From an uncultured Porphyromonadaceae bacterium (GTDB lineage Bacteria; Bacteroidota; Bacteroidia; Bacteroidales; Muribaculaceae): a stretch of 33,719 bases of DNA. Numbering within the stretch: position 1 is the stretch's first letter; every line of letters starts with the position of its first letter. Positions 1 through 8,612 of the stretch are shown one piece after another. Under the pieces are notes generated by a model. It was not told the origin of the DNA and made no database searches. It was given only the letters and a program-made list of their open reading frames with translations. Both the position numbers and the translations under genes were made by a program. The stretch covers positions 1 to 33,719 of the forward strand of contig CAMWLX010000003.1 of assembly GCA_947175225.1 (NCBI GenBank), written 5' to 3'.

Positions 1-57
1 GTTTAACTCTTCATTGTAAATTTTTTAATTCGTAAATAAGTTTAAACAACTTCATTA
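1..57. repeat. Right end of dispersed TIR element, 57 bp identical to window 3' end (33663-33719)
   Basis: gtttaactcttcattgtaaattttttaattcgtaaataagtttaaacaacttcatta present at both window ends; read directly. Confidence 0.95.
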
Positions 58-67
58 ACTAACATTT

Positions 68-2194
68 ATGGCACGTAAATCAATCATTGCGCTTATGGCT
101 CTATCAATGGCCAGCTGCTCAAAGCAAAATCCTATCACTTATCCGGAAGCTCCTGCCGATGGCACAGTAGACGTATATTTCGGTAAAGAAGTAAATGACC
201 CCTACCGTCCGCTGGAAAATGATACCGCTGCAGAGACACTCGCATGGGTGGAAGCTGAAAATGCTGTCACTGAAGAATATCTTTCAAAAATCCCTTTCCG
301 TGAGATAATACGCGAACGCCTCAAGCAACTCAACGACTACCCTAAGACCGGAATGCCCTCTAAAGAGAACGACGGCAAATACTATTTTTACAAGAACGAT
401 GGACTGCAAAACCAATCTGTCCTCTACCGGTCGGACACCCCGGGAGGAGAGGCTGAAGTATTCCTTGACCCGAACAAACTTTCTGACGACGGCACAGCGT
501 CGCTAAAAGGCGTATATCAGTCGCACGACGGCAAATATACTGCCTACACCGTATCACGCAAAGGAAGTGACTGGACAGAGATCTATGTCATGGACACAGC
601 TACCCGCAAATTGCTCCCCGATCATATAGAATGGACCAAATTCACCGGAGCAGCATGGCATGGAGACGGCTTCTACTACAGTGCCTACGATAAACCGACA
701 CCCGGAAAGGAATACTCTAACACTAATGAATACCACCGTATATACTATCATAAGCTCGGTACTCCTCAAAGCGAAGACAAAGTGATCTTCGACAACTGCA
801 AACAGCCACAGCACTTCCACAGTCTTGAGATCACCGACGACGAATCGGTATTGATGGTCATGGGAGGCGGAGCCGGAAAAGGAAACTCCCTCTACATAAA
901 AGACCTCAAGGATCCGAATCCGAAGTGGGTCACAGTAGAAGACTCGCAAGAACACGATATCAGCGTAATCGGTGAAAAGGACGGAAAGCTCTATATCTTC
1001 ACCTCGGCAGACGCCCCGAAATACAAGCTCGTGACAGTCGACGTAAAGGCTCCTCAGAGAAAGAACTGGATCGACCTCGTGCCTGAAGATAAAGATGCAG
1101 TGCTTGTGGATGCCACATTCGCAGGCGATAAACTGATCCTGACCTACGACAAAGACGCTTCCCACCGCGCATACGTCTACAGCAAGGATGGTGTGAAGGA
1201 ACGCGAAATCACATTGCCCGGCTACGGAACATTATCCTTCTCTACCAATTCCAAGAATCCTGAGACGTTCTATGCCTTCTCCTCTTTCACGTCTCCCTCT
1301 ACAATCATGGAATATAATGCCGAGACCGGCGACAGCAAGCTTTTCCTCGCAACGGAGCTTTCAGGATTCAATCCTGATGATTACGTTACGGAACAAGTGT
1401 TCTATCCTTCTGCCGACGGAACGGAGATACCTATGTTCATCACCTACAAGAAGGGACTTAAGCGCAACGGCAAGAATCCGGTCTACCTTTACGGCTACGG
1501 AGGCTTCAACGTCACTCTAAATCCGGGATTCTCTGCCAACCGCCTCTTATGGCTTGAAAACGGTGGTATCTACGCTCAGGCAAACCTCCGTGGCGGCGGT
1601 GAATATGGTGAAGAATGGTATGCAGCAGGTACAAAACAGCAGAAGAAAAACGTCTTTGACGACTTCATCGCTGCGGCCGAATATATGATCAACGAGGGTT
1701 GGACCAACAAAGATCTCCTGACCATAGAGGGAGGCAGCAACGGCGGTCTGCTCGTTGGTGCAGTGACCAATATGCGTCCCGACCTCTTCAAGGTGGCTAT
1801 CCCACGTGTAGGCGTGATGGACATGATGCGCTACCATCTCTTCACAATCGGCTGGAACTGGGCACATGACTATGGAAAGTCTTCAGATTCTCCGGAAATG
1901 GCAAACTACCTTTTATCCTACTCTCCGATCCACAATATCAAGAACGACGGCACCCCCTATCCGGCTATTCTGGTGACAACTGCCGACCATGACGACCGCG
2001 TAGTTCCGGCCCACTCTTTCAAGTATGCCGCTACACTTCAAGCTTCAGATACTGGAGATGCTCCGAAACTAATCCGCATCGACAGCAACGTGGGCCACGG
2101 AGCCGGCAAGCCAATCGAAAAGATCATCGATGAATACACCGACATCTACTCCTTCATCTTCGAAAACATAGGCATAACTCCTAATGAACAGTGA
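68..2194 (+). CDS. Prolyl oligopeptidase family (S9A) serine peptidase, lipoprotein
   Basis: 708 aa; signal peptide with MASCS lipobox; VNDPYRPLEN N-terminus, propeller, GGSNGGLL nucleophile motif, DHDDRV and GHGAG near C-terminus. Confidence 0.93.
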   Translation: MARKSIIALMALSMASCSKQNPITYPEAPADGTVDVYFGKEVNDPYRPLENDTAAETLAWVEAENAVTEEYLSKIPFREIIRERLKQLNDYPKTGMPSKENDGKYYFYKNDGLQNQSVLYRSDTPGGEAEVFLDPNKLSDDGTASLKGVYQSHDGKYTAYTVSRKGSDWTEIYVMDTATRKLLPDHIEWTKFTGAAWHGDGFYYSAYDKPTPGKEYSNTNEYHRIYYHKLGTPQSEDKVIFDNCKQPQHFHSLEITDDESVLMVMGGGAGKGNSLYIKDLKDPNPKWVTVEDSQEHDISVIGEKDGKLYIFTSADAPKYKLVTVDVKAPQRKNWIDLVPEDKDAVLVDATFAGDKLILTYDKDASHRAYVYSKDGVKEREITLPGYGTLSFSTNSKNPETFYAFSSFTSPSTIMEYNAETGDSKLFLATELSGFNPDDYVTEQVFYPSADGTEIPMFITYKKGLKRNGKNPVYLYGYGGFNVTLNPGFSANRLLWLENGGIYAQANLRGGGEYGEEWYAAGTKQQKKNVFDDFIAAAEYMINEGWTNKDLLTIEGGSNGGLLVGAVTNMRPDLFKVAIPRVGVMDMMRYHLFTIGWNWAHDYGKSSDSPEMANYLLSYSPIHNIKNDGTPYPAILVTTADHDDRVVPAHSFKYAATLQASDTGDAPKLIRIDSNVGHGAGKPIEKIIDEYTDIYSFIFENIGITPNEQ

Positions 2195-2203
2195 ACACTG
2201 AAT

Positions 2204-2238
2204 AAAAAACGGAAGACCAACTCTGGCCTTCCGTTTTT
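2204..2238. terminator. Bidirectional intrinsic terminator between convergent genes
   Basis: AAAACGGAAGaCCAactcTGGcCTTCCGTTTTT stem-loop with A/T tracts on both sides. Confidence 0.85.
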
Positions 2239-2290
2239 ATTACTCATCTTCCCTCCAAGTACCAGTCACAACAAGAAACTGACATCACTG

Positions 2291-3727
2291 TCAATTACTA
2301 ATGCCAAGTGCAGAAGCTACATCTCCGGGAAGGAAAGATACGGGCGCATGCCCCAAATCAGGAACATTGTAGGATTTGAGCGTATTGTCGTAGAAAGATG
2401 GGTGTTCCTGTGGCAGAACGAAGGGTTTAGTGACCTGCCCATCCTCCGATACATGGACAAAATATGGCTTCCCATAAAGTCCATCATCCCGCTTGCTGGC
2501 AAAGACAAACCATCGTCCGTCTGCCGACCAACTATGGTACGTGTCGCTCATGGGGCTATTCACGTGTTTCAGAGTGTCAATTTCGCCACTTTTAAGGTCG
2601 AGCATACGAAGGTCTGCCTCGCGATGCCAAATAGGGAAAGTGCCGAAATCCGAGACCGTATAGAGGAGTCGCTTTCCATCCGGCGATACCTGCGGATGAC
2701 TCACACTACTTCCCCATTTCCCGCTGATAATCGTATCTGTAGCCGTCCCGAATCTCCCTTGCGCAGGATCAAAATCTATGCGGCAAAGGCTATAGAAAAG
2801 ACTGTCAAGCCGTGATGGACGTGCCTGTCCTTCTGCCACACAATAGTAAATGCTTTTGCCGTCGGCAGAGAATGTAGGGAATGTCTCAAGGCGAGTGGAA
2901 TCGGCAAGCAATGGGCTGCGAAGCTCCTCTCCCCTCTCAAGATCATAGACATATATATCCGACTTCGTATCGAAAACCTCAAGCCGTTTGTCGGGCCGGG
3001 AATGAAATGCCGGAATGATGGCATTTGAAGAGAATACGATATAGCGTCCCGATGGGTCAAACTGAGCATAGATCGGACCTGACACCATATCGGGTGTCTT
3101 GGCATCAATCTTGCGCAACTTGCCTCCCTCATTAAGAATCATTCCTCCTCCTTCGCCACGCACATAGAAAAATGAAAGGTCGTCGCGTCCCGGGGCATGC
3201 GTATGGCAGTTCATGCAACGGTTGCCAACTGCATTATAATCGCATACCACACGCTCTGAGAAATTCTCCACATTCCTTTCCATTATCTGCAGACGAGAAA
3301 AGACCTCATAATCGGGTTCGATGAGCCGATAAGTCAAATATGAGTCGAGTTTATCGCCGGAAACAGAGATGTCAAATGGGCGATATTGTATCCATTTTCC
3401 GTCCTTAAGTGCGGTGACAGTGACCGAAATATTCTTTCCTGTAGCCTTTTCTGTCAGTTTTTTCCAATCCTTGATATTGAATATTGCCTCATTACCTTTC
3501 CTATGAGATTTTATCTCGAAATCTCCTGCCGAGGCTGTTACATACAGAGCCTCGCAACTGTCGCGCAGCAAGAAATTCAGAGGTGCAATGTTCGACGGAA
3601 TTGTCACACCGACATAATCAGGATATATATTCGGGACATTATCACTTTCCTGCACATTCACAGGAGAAGGAGCACACCCTACTAATAAGCAAACCAACAA
3701 TAAAATTAAATTCAAATATCTCATCAT
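2291..3727 (-). CDS. Heme-c (CxxCH) TolB/PD40-like propeller lipoprotein, module 3
   Basis: 478 aa; lipobox LLVGC; FPDY-type VTIPxxIAPLNF domain; CMNCH at 3203-3217; SxDGKxxxY propeller repeats; paralogous to 5286-6758 and 8609-10120. Confidence 0.85.
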   Translation of the reverse strand: MMRYLNLILLLVCLLVGCAPSPVNVQESDNVPNIYPDYVGVTIPSNIAPLNFLLRDSCEALYVTASAGDFEIKSHRKGNEAIFNIKDWKKLTEKATGKNISVTVTALKDGKWIQYRPFDISVSGDKLDSYLTYRLIEPDYEVFSRLQIMERNVENFSERVVCDYNAVGNRCMNCHTHAPGRDDLSFFYVRGEGGGMILNEGGKLRKIDAKTPDMVSGPIYAQFDPSGRYIVFSSNAIIPAFHSRPDKRLEVFDTKSDIYVYDLERGEELRSPLLADSTRLETFPTFSADGKSIYYCVAEGQARPSRLDSLFYSLCRIDFDPAQGRFGTATDTIISGKWGSSVSHPQVSPDGKRLLYTVSDFGTFPIWHREADLRMLDLKSGEIDTLKHVNSPMSDTYHSWSADGRWFVFASKRDDGLYGKPYFVHVSEDGQVTKPFVLPQEHPSFYDNTLKSYNVPDLGHAPVSFLPGDVASALGISN

Positions 3728-5289
3728 TCCTTGTCAAAATAATACCAATAAGTGCCGCGGAAAGTAGGATCTCCTCTCCGGTTGCTGTATTGATTGAATA
3801 ATTGCAATTGGCTCTCAGTCTTTATATACCGTTCCCATTCACCTTGCGGCGCATCAGTGCCGGCAAGATATATCATCAAGGCTTGCTGATATAAATCTTT
3901 GTATCGAGGTTTCACCCGCTCCATGCAATATGTGTCATAATCCATCTTAAAGGTATCCATATCCTTCAGCAAAAGATCGGTGCAAAGCAAATAGTCAAGA
4001 GCCACTGTGTTACGTGGATTAGACTCAAGAAGCTCGAGAATAATGTTGCGGCAATTGTCGCCAAGGCGAATATTGTCCTTATCGTTTGAACAGGCACGTC
4101 TACGCAAAATATCCCTCTCAACGTCAGAAGTAATTGATCCTGGAGTGTGACGTTTGCTCCAGTCAGAATATGCATGAGTGCGGTCGAGTATACGCAGATA
4201 TTTTAGAGCCGCCGCCGTGTCGCCACTCACAAGATTGATCTCAGCAAGACGTTGCATCATACGCACATTACGGTTGCGCGGCGAAAATACGTTGCGCATC
4301 ATAGCTGCACGTTCGGCATAAGTCATATCCCCCAGTTCATAGTATAGATCATTCATCATGTTGATAATCGTAGGATGAGATTTCTCCCCTATTGTTGTCA
4401 GCGTGCCGAGGCTCTTTACGGGGTATTTAAGCAAATTATCAGCCAGCGAATCTTGCACCGCGCTGGAGAGATAATAATAGAAAGCTGTGACATCATCGGG
4501 ATTATCATCGTCTTTAGCAAGCTGCTTCACAAGATCAAAATCTTGATTATAGAATGCATCAGAAATGGCAAGTCGACGCTCATATTTCATCTGCGGAAGT
4601 TCCGGCTTCGCCAAACCCGGATAAAGAACAGCATCTGCATACGGCAACGCATATGCTTTGCAAAGAATAGCCGGGAGACCCAAACCTATGAGAAGAGCCA
4701 ACACTGCGGCGATCCAAGCCTTACGATCTTGCTTTGATACACATCGTTTGATAGCAAAAAGAATTATTATCAACGCTGTCAACAAAGCTCCCAACCCGAA
4801 TGCCCAATATGAGAGAGCCACTAATATAGGGGAAAGGTCAATCTGGACACGCTCCATCCAACTCAACTTAAACTCCGACAATCCCAACACTATTCCCCCG
4901 GCCACACAAAGGAAGAATGACAACCGGGTGGAAGCTGCCATGGAGCATCCAATCAGAACGACTGCAACAAGGAAAGTCAGCACCCGGCCGATAAGCTTAG
5001 GGAGCAGATGCAAAGACACTTTAGCAAATCCTGCCACACAAAAAGCAATGGAGAGCGTAAGGATGATAGCTCCTATCCACGGATTATGATAAAACTGGGT
5101 GAGCCAGTCGCCGGCAAGGCAACCAAGCCATCCAGGCTTGTCAAAGTATATAGAAATCCAATCCGGACTATTCAGAAATATCTGATTTTGCTCTTGCCAT
5201 AGGATGTGCCCGGAATAGCAAAGGGCATACCATATTGTAAGGCCTATGCAGCAAATGAGCGAAATGGATATGAGTACGTATTTTTTCAT
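3724..5289 (-). CDS. Polytopic inner-membrane protein with C-terminal helical/TPR-like domain (DUF6057-like), module 3
   Basis: 521 aa; multiple hydrophobic segments then soluble helical region; 4-nt overlap with downstream lipoprotein start; similar to 6825-8612 and 10113-11885. Confidence 0.75.
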   Translation of the reverse strand: MKKYVLISISLICCIGLTIWYALCYSGHILWQEQNQIFLNSPDWISIYFDKPGWLGCLAGDWLTQFYHNPWIGAIILTLSIAFCVAGFAKVSLHLLPKLIGRVLTFLVAVVLIGCSMAASTRLSFFLCVAGGIVLGLSEFKLSWMERVQIDLSPILVALSYWAFGLGALLTALIIILFAIKRCVSKQDRKAWIAAVLALLIGLGLPAILCKAYALPYADAVLYPGLAKPELPQMKYERRLAISDAFYNQDFDLVKQLAKDDDNPDDVTAFYYYLSSAVQDSLADNLLKYPVKSLGTLTTIGEKSHPTIINMMNDLYYELGDMTYAERAAMMRNVFSPRNRNVRMMQRLAEINLVSGDTAAALKYLRILDRTHAYSDWSKRHTPGSITSDVERDILRRRACSNDKDNIRLGDNCRNIILELLESNPRNTVALDYLLCTDLLLKDMDTFKMDYDTYCMERVKPRYKDLYQQALMIYLAGTDAPQGEWERYIKTESQLQLFNQYSNRRGDPTFRGTYWYYFDKE

Positions 5290-6758
5290 TTTCTTACTGA
5301 CACGTTGGTGAGTTCACCTTTTCTTACCATTGAACGGACGCGATGCATATCAAGGCTGATCTTTTCTGCTATGAAATCCGGGGCATTGAAGGAATGCAAT
5401 GCCTCATCATAGTATTTCCGAGGGTTGCGCTGAGGAAGTAGAAATGGCTTCGTAGCCTTTCCGTCATTCCCTATGCAAGAAAGATACAGATTCCCATACA
5501 TTCCGTCGCGTCGCTTACTGTTGAAGAGAAACCATCCTCCTCCCGGACTCCAATTATGGTAGGCGTCGCTCCACTCGCTATTTGCCTCGTCAAGAGGGCG
5601 CGATTCCCCCGTAGACAAATCCATGATCCATAGGTCGGCATCAGCATGATGGATTGGCGACGTTCCATGCTCGGTAAGATTATACATCAGATACCTGCCA
5701 TCATAAGAGGGTCTTGGAAGACTCACGCTCCTGTCTATATCGGAAGCACAGACGAGTGTGTCAATTTTAGATCCAAGTTTGCCTTCCTTAGCATCAAAAT
5801 CTATACAGCAAAGGCTATATTTAAGCCTGTTGTAGCCTCCCGGCATATCTACAGAATCAGCCAAGCAGAAGTAAATTTTCTTCCCGTCGGGAGAGAAAGC
5901 CGGAGTAGTCTCGCAGCGCGGAGTAGCCACGATAGGCGACGTAATGAGTTGGTCAGTCTCAGTATCGAGCACAATGAGGTCGGAAAAGACATCCCATGGT
6001 TCGATATTATGCTCTTTGTCGAGATAAAAGTTCTGGACAATCTTGTTGACGGAGTAAGCCACGTATCTTCCATCCGGATGCCAATAGCCGTAAGTTGCAT
6101 TTCCCTGGGTCTCAGGAGCCTTAGTGTTCAGATATTCGATTTTATCACCCCACTTGAGCAGCGTGCCGCCGTTTTTGCCACGTATATGTATTGAGAATTG
6201 GTCGGCACGTCCACGGTTGGCATAATGGCAGTTCATACATTTTCCTTCTATGGCTGTCTCTTCAAGCACCGGAGTCTCTTCAAAAGATGACAAATCTCTC
6301 TGATAAATGCCAATCTTGCTGAAAGTCTGATAACCGGGTGCTATCTTGCGGTATACCACTCCATAATCCTCCAAAGGCTTATCACTTACATGCATCACAA
6401 AGGGGGCGTAACGATGCCATTTCCCATCCTTATCTTTGACACTTACCTCAAACGTAAGGATTCCCCCCACGTTTCTTCCAGTGAGCTCGTGCCACTTCTT
6501 TTCATCAAATTCCGCAGTTTTGCCTGAAGTCTCCATCCCACCCTCTTTAGAGCCTTTCACTTTGACATAAACTTGCTCAGCATCAGAATAAGTGACATCG
6601 AAATTCATAGGGGCGATCTGCGCAGGTATTGTCACATCTGTATAGTCAGGAAATATATCCGGAAGTTCTGAAGATGGAGCCATTTCCGGAGGTCTACCAC
6701 CGGAGCAAGCAGCAAGCATCACGCATGCAAATATCAATAAATATTTATAATATTTCAT
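5286..6758 (-). CDS. Heme-c (CxxCH) TolB/PD40-like propeller lipoprotein, module 2
   Basis: 490 aa; lipobox MLAACS; IFPDYTDVTIPAQIAPMNF; CMNCH at 6225-6239; FSPDGKKIYF repeats. Confidence 0.85.
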   Translation of the reverse strand: MKYYKYLLIFACVMLAACSGGRPPEMAPSSELPDIFPDYTDVTIPAQIAPMNFDVTYSDAEQVYVKVKGSKEGGMETSGKTAEFDEKKWHELTGRNVGGILTFEVSVKDKDGKWHRYAPFVMHVSDKPLEDYGVVYRKIAPGYQTFSKIGIYQRDLSSFEETPVLEETAIEGKCMNCHYANRGRADQFSIHIRGKNGGTLLKWGDKIEYLNTKAPETQGNATYGYWHPDGRYVAYSVNKIVQNFYLDKEHNIEPWDVFSDLIVLDTETDQLITSPIVATPRCETTPAFSPDGKKIYFCLADSVDMPGGYNRLKYSLCCIDFDAKEGKLGSKIDTLVCASDIDRSVSLPRPSYDGRYLMYNLTEHGTSPIHHADADLWIMDLSTGESRPLDEANSEWSDAYHNWSPGGGWFLFNSKRRDGMYGNLYLSCIGNDGKATKPFLLPQRNPRKYYDEALHSFNAPDFIAEKISLDMHRVRSMVRKGELTNVSVRK

Positions 6759-6798
6759 ATTTCAATTTATAAATTCAATTCATTCTTCCCATAAACCT

Positions 6799-6821
6799 CA
6801 ACTTTCGCGTTGCGAAAGTTG
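6799..6821. other. Perfect intercistronic hairpin without U-tract
   Basis: CAACTTTCGC-gtt-GCGAAAGTTG, 10-bp stem, in the only sizeable gap of the six-gene array. Confidence 0.8.
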
Positions 6822-6824
6822 AAT

Positions 6825-8612
6825 TTATTCATGAGTGGATTGGTATTCGGGTGAGCCGGATTTTTGTTGTTGACTATTGGAATAGCGCAGGAAATATACT
6901 CCATACGAGCCCGGAGCGGCATTCTGCCATGCTCGGGGATTATTTTTATTTGTCATCGCAGCTTTGGCAAGGGCAGCAGTTGCTTGCTTAACCTCCGGAC
7001 TTATCGGGAACTGCAGTCCATCAAAAGAGGGATGGCTGAAAGTCCAATACATGGCAATAGCCTCTTGCACATGGCGAGGTAAAGTGGGCAGCCCGAAAGT
7101 GTCTGCATAGTAATTGCAGACGCCGGCAAGTGTGGCAAGGTCTCCTTTCAGCATAGTAGTGGCACAAAAATAGTCCCACGCAAGCTTATTGTTACCGCTC
7201 CCATCAAGCACAAGCATGGCGAGTATCTTATCAAGCTGTGAATGGTAATAAAAACCATCTTTCGTAAAACTGTTGCGACGCAGCGGACCATATATAGGGT
7301 GCGCGTCAACAGCATTATCGTTGCCAAGAAGTGTTTCCGCCTGCCGAACCCAATCCTTGTAGAAAAGAGTGTTGCGGAGGAATCCTATATATTTGGCTGC
7401 CACTTCATAATTCCCATTTATTATCATGCATTCAGCTAATCGCTTCATAAAGCGTCCGCTCTTGCGGTCGTTCATTATAGCCTCCTGCAAGTCGAATGTC
7501 GTGGAGAAGGCTATGTTGGTAAGACCTAAGCGGAAAAGTGCCTCGGCTGTAATTAGCTGGGATGTATTGTCGAGTTTATAGTCTCCTATCAATCCCTCTA
7601 CCCCATTCTGATCAAACTGAAACATAGACTCAGTCAGTTGCCCGGTCATCCCCAATGCAAGATTCAGTGCTTGAAGTGAGAAGGTATCAGTTGGTCGTTC
7701 TTTCTTTGCCCTTTCAATTATTTCCTGCCAGCGACCTTGCCTGACGAGCGATTCATAAGCAAGCATACGGCTTTTATCGGCATTGAAAGAAGCCGGCACA
7801 TATATCACCACAAAAACCGTCACTCCTGCTGCTATTGCATAAGAAATTATTGGCTTCACATTTTTCTTTATCAGAGTGACAAGTGGCACTGCTGCCATCA
7901 CTCCCCAGATAATAAAGTAGATTGTCGGATAAGTTTCAGGAATCCTGTAATAATTCATGCCTAATGTGAAGCTGCCCAAAGGATACTGCTCAAAAAACAA
8001 TCTATGGATTGTCCACACGAAAAGCAAAGAAACCAACAAGAGGAAGATTACCGACCTATGGCGTAATATACCCCATGCTGATATAAAGAGTATTGCAAAT
8101 GGTCCGGCAAGCCAATACAGCAGTATAAATCCGGCTATCAATAGAACTGAATCAGCGGTCGTCGATCCTGTATTGATGAAGGTGAATCCAAAAGTAAACA
8201 CTGAGGTCAACATCATGGCTACCGCAAAGGATAAAAGAGTGTTCTCATCTCCCAAGGCTCCAATGAAAAGCACTGATGGAAGAGCAGCCAAGATATACGC
8301 TACATCCGGTGTGGCACACCGACGGCACGCCAGTCCTAAAAATATCTGTGACAATGTCAGCACAAGGGAGGCAAGCAGAGAGCCGTAAAGAGGTATGTAG
8401 TAGAACTGTACTACAAATTCAGAAATATAGTCGGCCAATCCTCCCGGCAATGATATGGCGTGAGTGAAATAGCCACTCGTAAACTGAAACAGCTGATACT
8501 GTTCATGATATAGAAGATACTGTGGAACTTTTAGCCACAGGAACAAGAACATACCTATAAACAAGATGGCCGACCATATGCAACCGAATAAGATTTTCCG
8601 TATCATTTTCAT
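6825..8612 (-). CDS. Polytopic inner-membrane protein with C-terminal helical/TPR-like domain (DUF6057-like), module 2
   Basis: 595 aa; many TM segments; NLALGMTGQLTESMFQFDQNGVEGLI shared with the module 1 paralog. Confidence 0.77.
   Translation of the reverse strand: MKMIRKILFGCIWSAILFIGMFLFLWLKVPQYLLYHEQYQLFQFTSGYFTHAISLPGGLADYISEFVVQFYYIPLYGSLLASLVLTLSQIFLGLACRRCATPDVAYILAALPSVLFIGALGDENTLLSFAVAMMLTSVFTFGFTFINTGSTTADSVLLIAGFILLYWLAGPFAILFISAWGILRHRSVIFLLLVSLLFVWTIHRLFFEQYPLGSFTLGMNYYRIPETYPTIYFIIWGVMAAVPLVTLIKKNVKPIISYAIAAGVTVFVVIYVPASFNADKSRMLAYESLVRQGRWQEIIERAKKERPTDTFSLQALNLALGMTGQLTESMFQFDQNGVEGLIGDYKLDNTSQLITAEALFRLGLTNIAFSTTFDLQEAIMNDRKSGRFMKRLAECMIINGNYEVAAKYIGFLRNTLFYKDWVRQAETLLGNDNAVDAHPIYGPLRRNSFTKDGFYYHSQLDKILAMLVLDGSGNNKLAWDYFCATTMLKGDLATLAGVCNYYADTFGLPTLPRHVQEAIAMYWTFSHPSFDGLQFPISPEVKQATAALAKAAMTNKNNPRAWQNAAPGSYGVYFLRYSNSQQQKSGSPEYQSTHE

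Noticed and set aside
554-1165. Antisense ORF of 203 aa
   Set aside because: Fully inside the S9 peptidase gene on the opposite strand; no recognisable domain, atypical composition.
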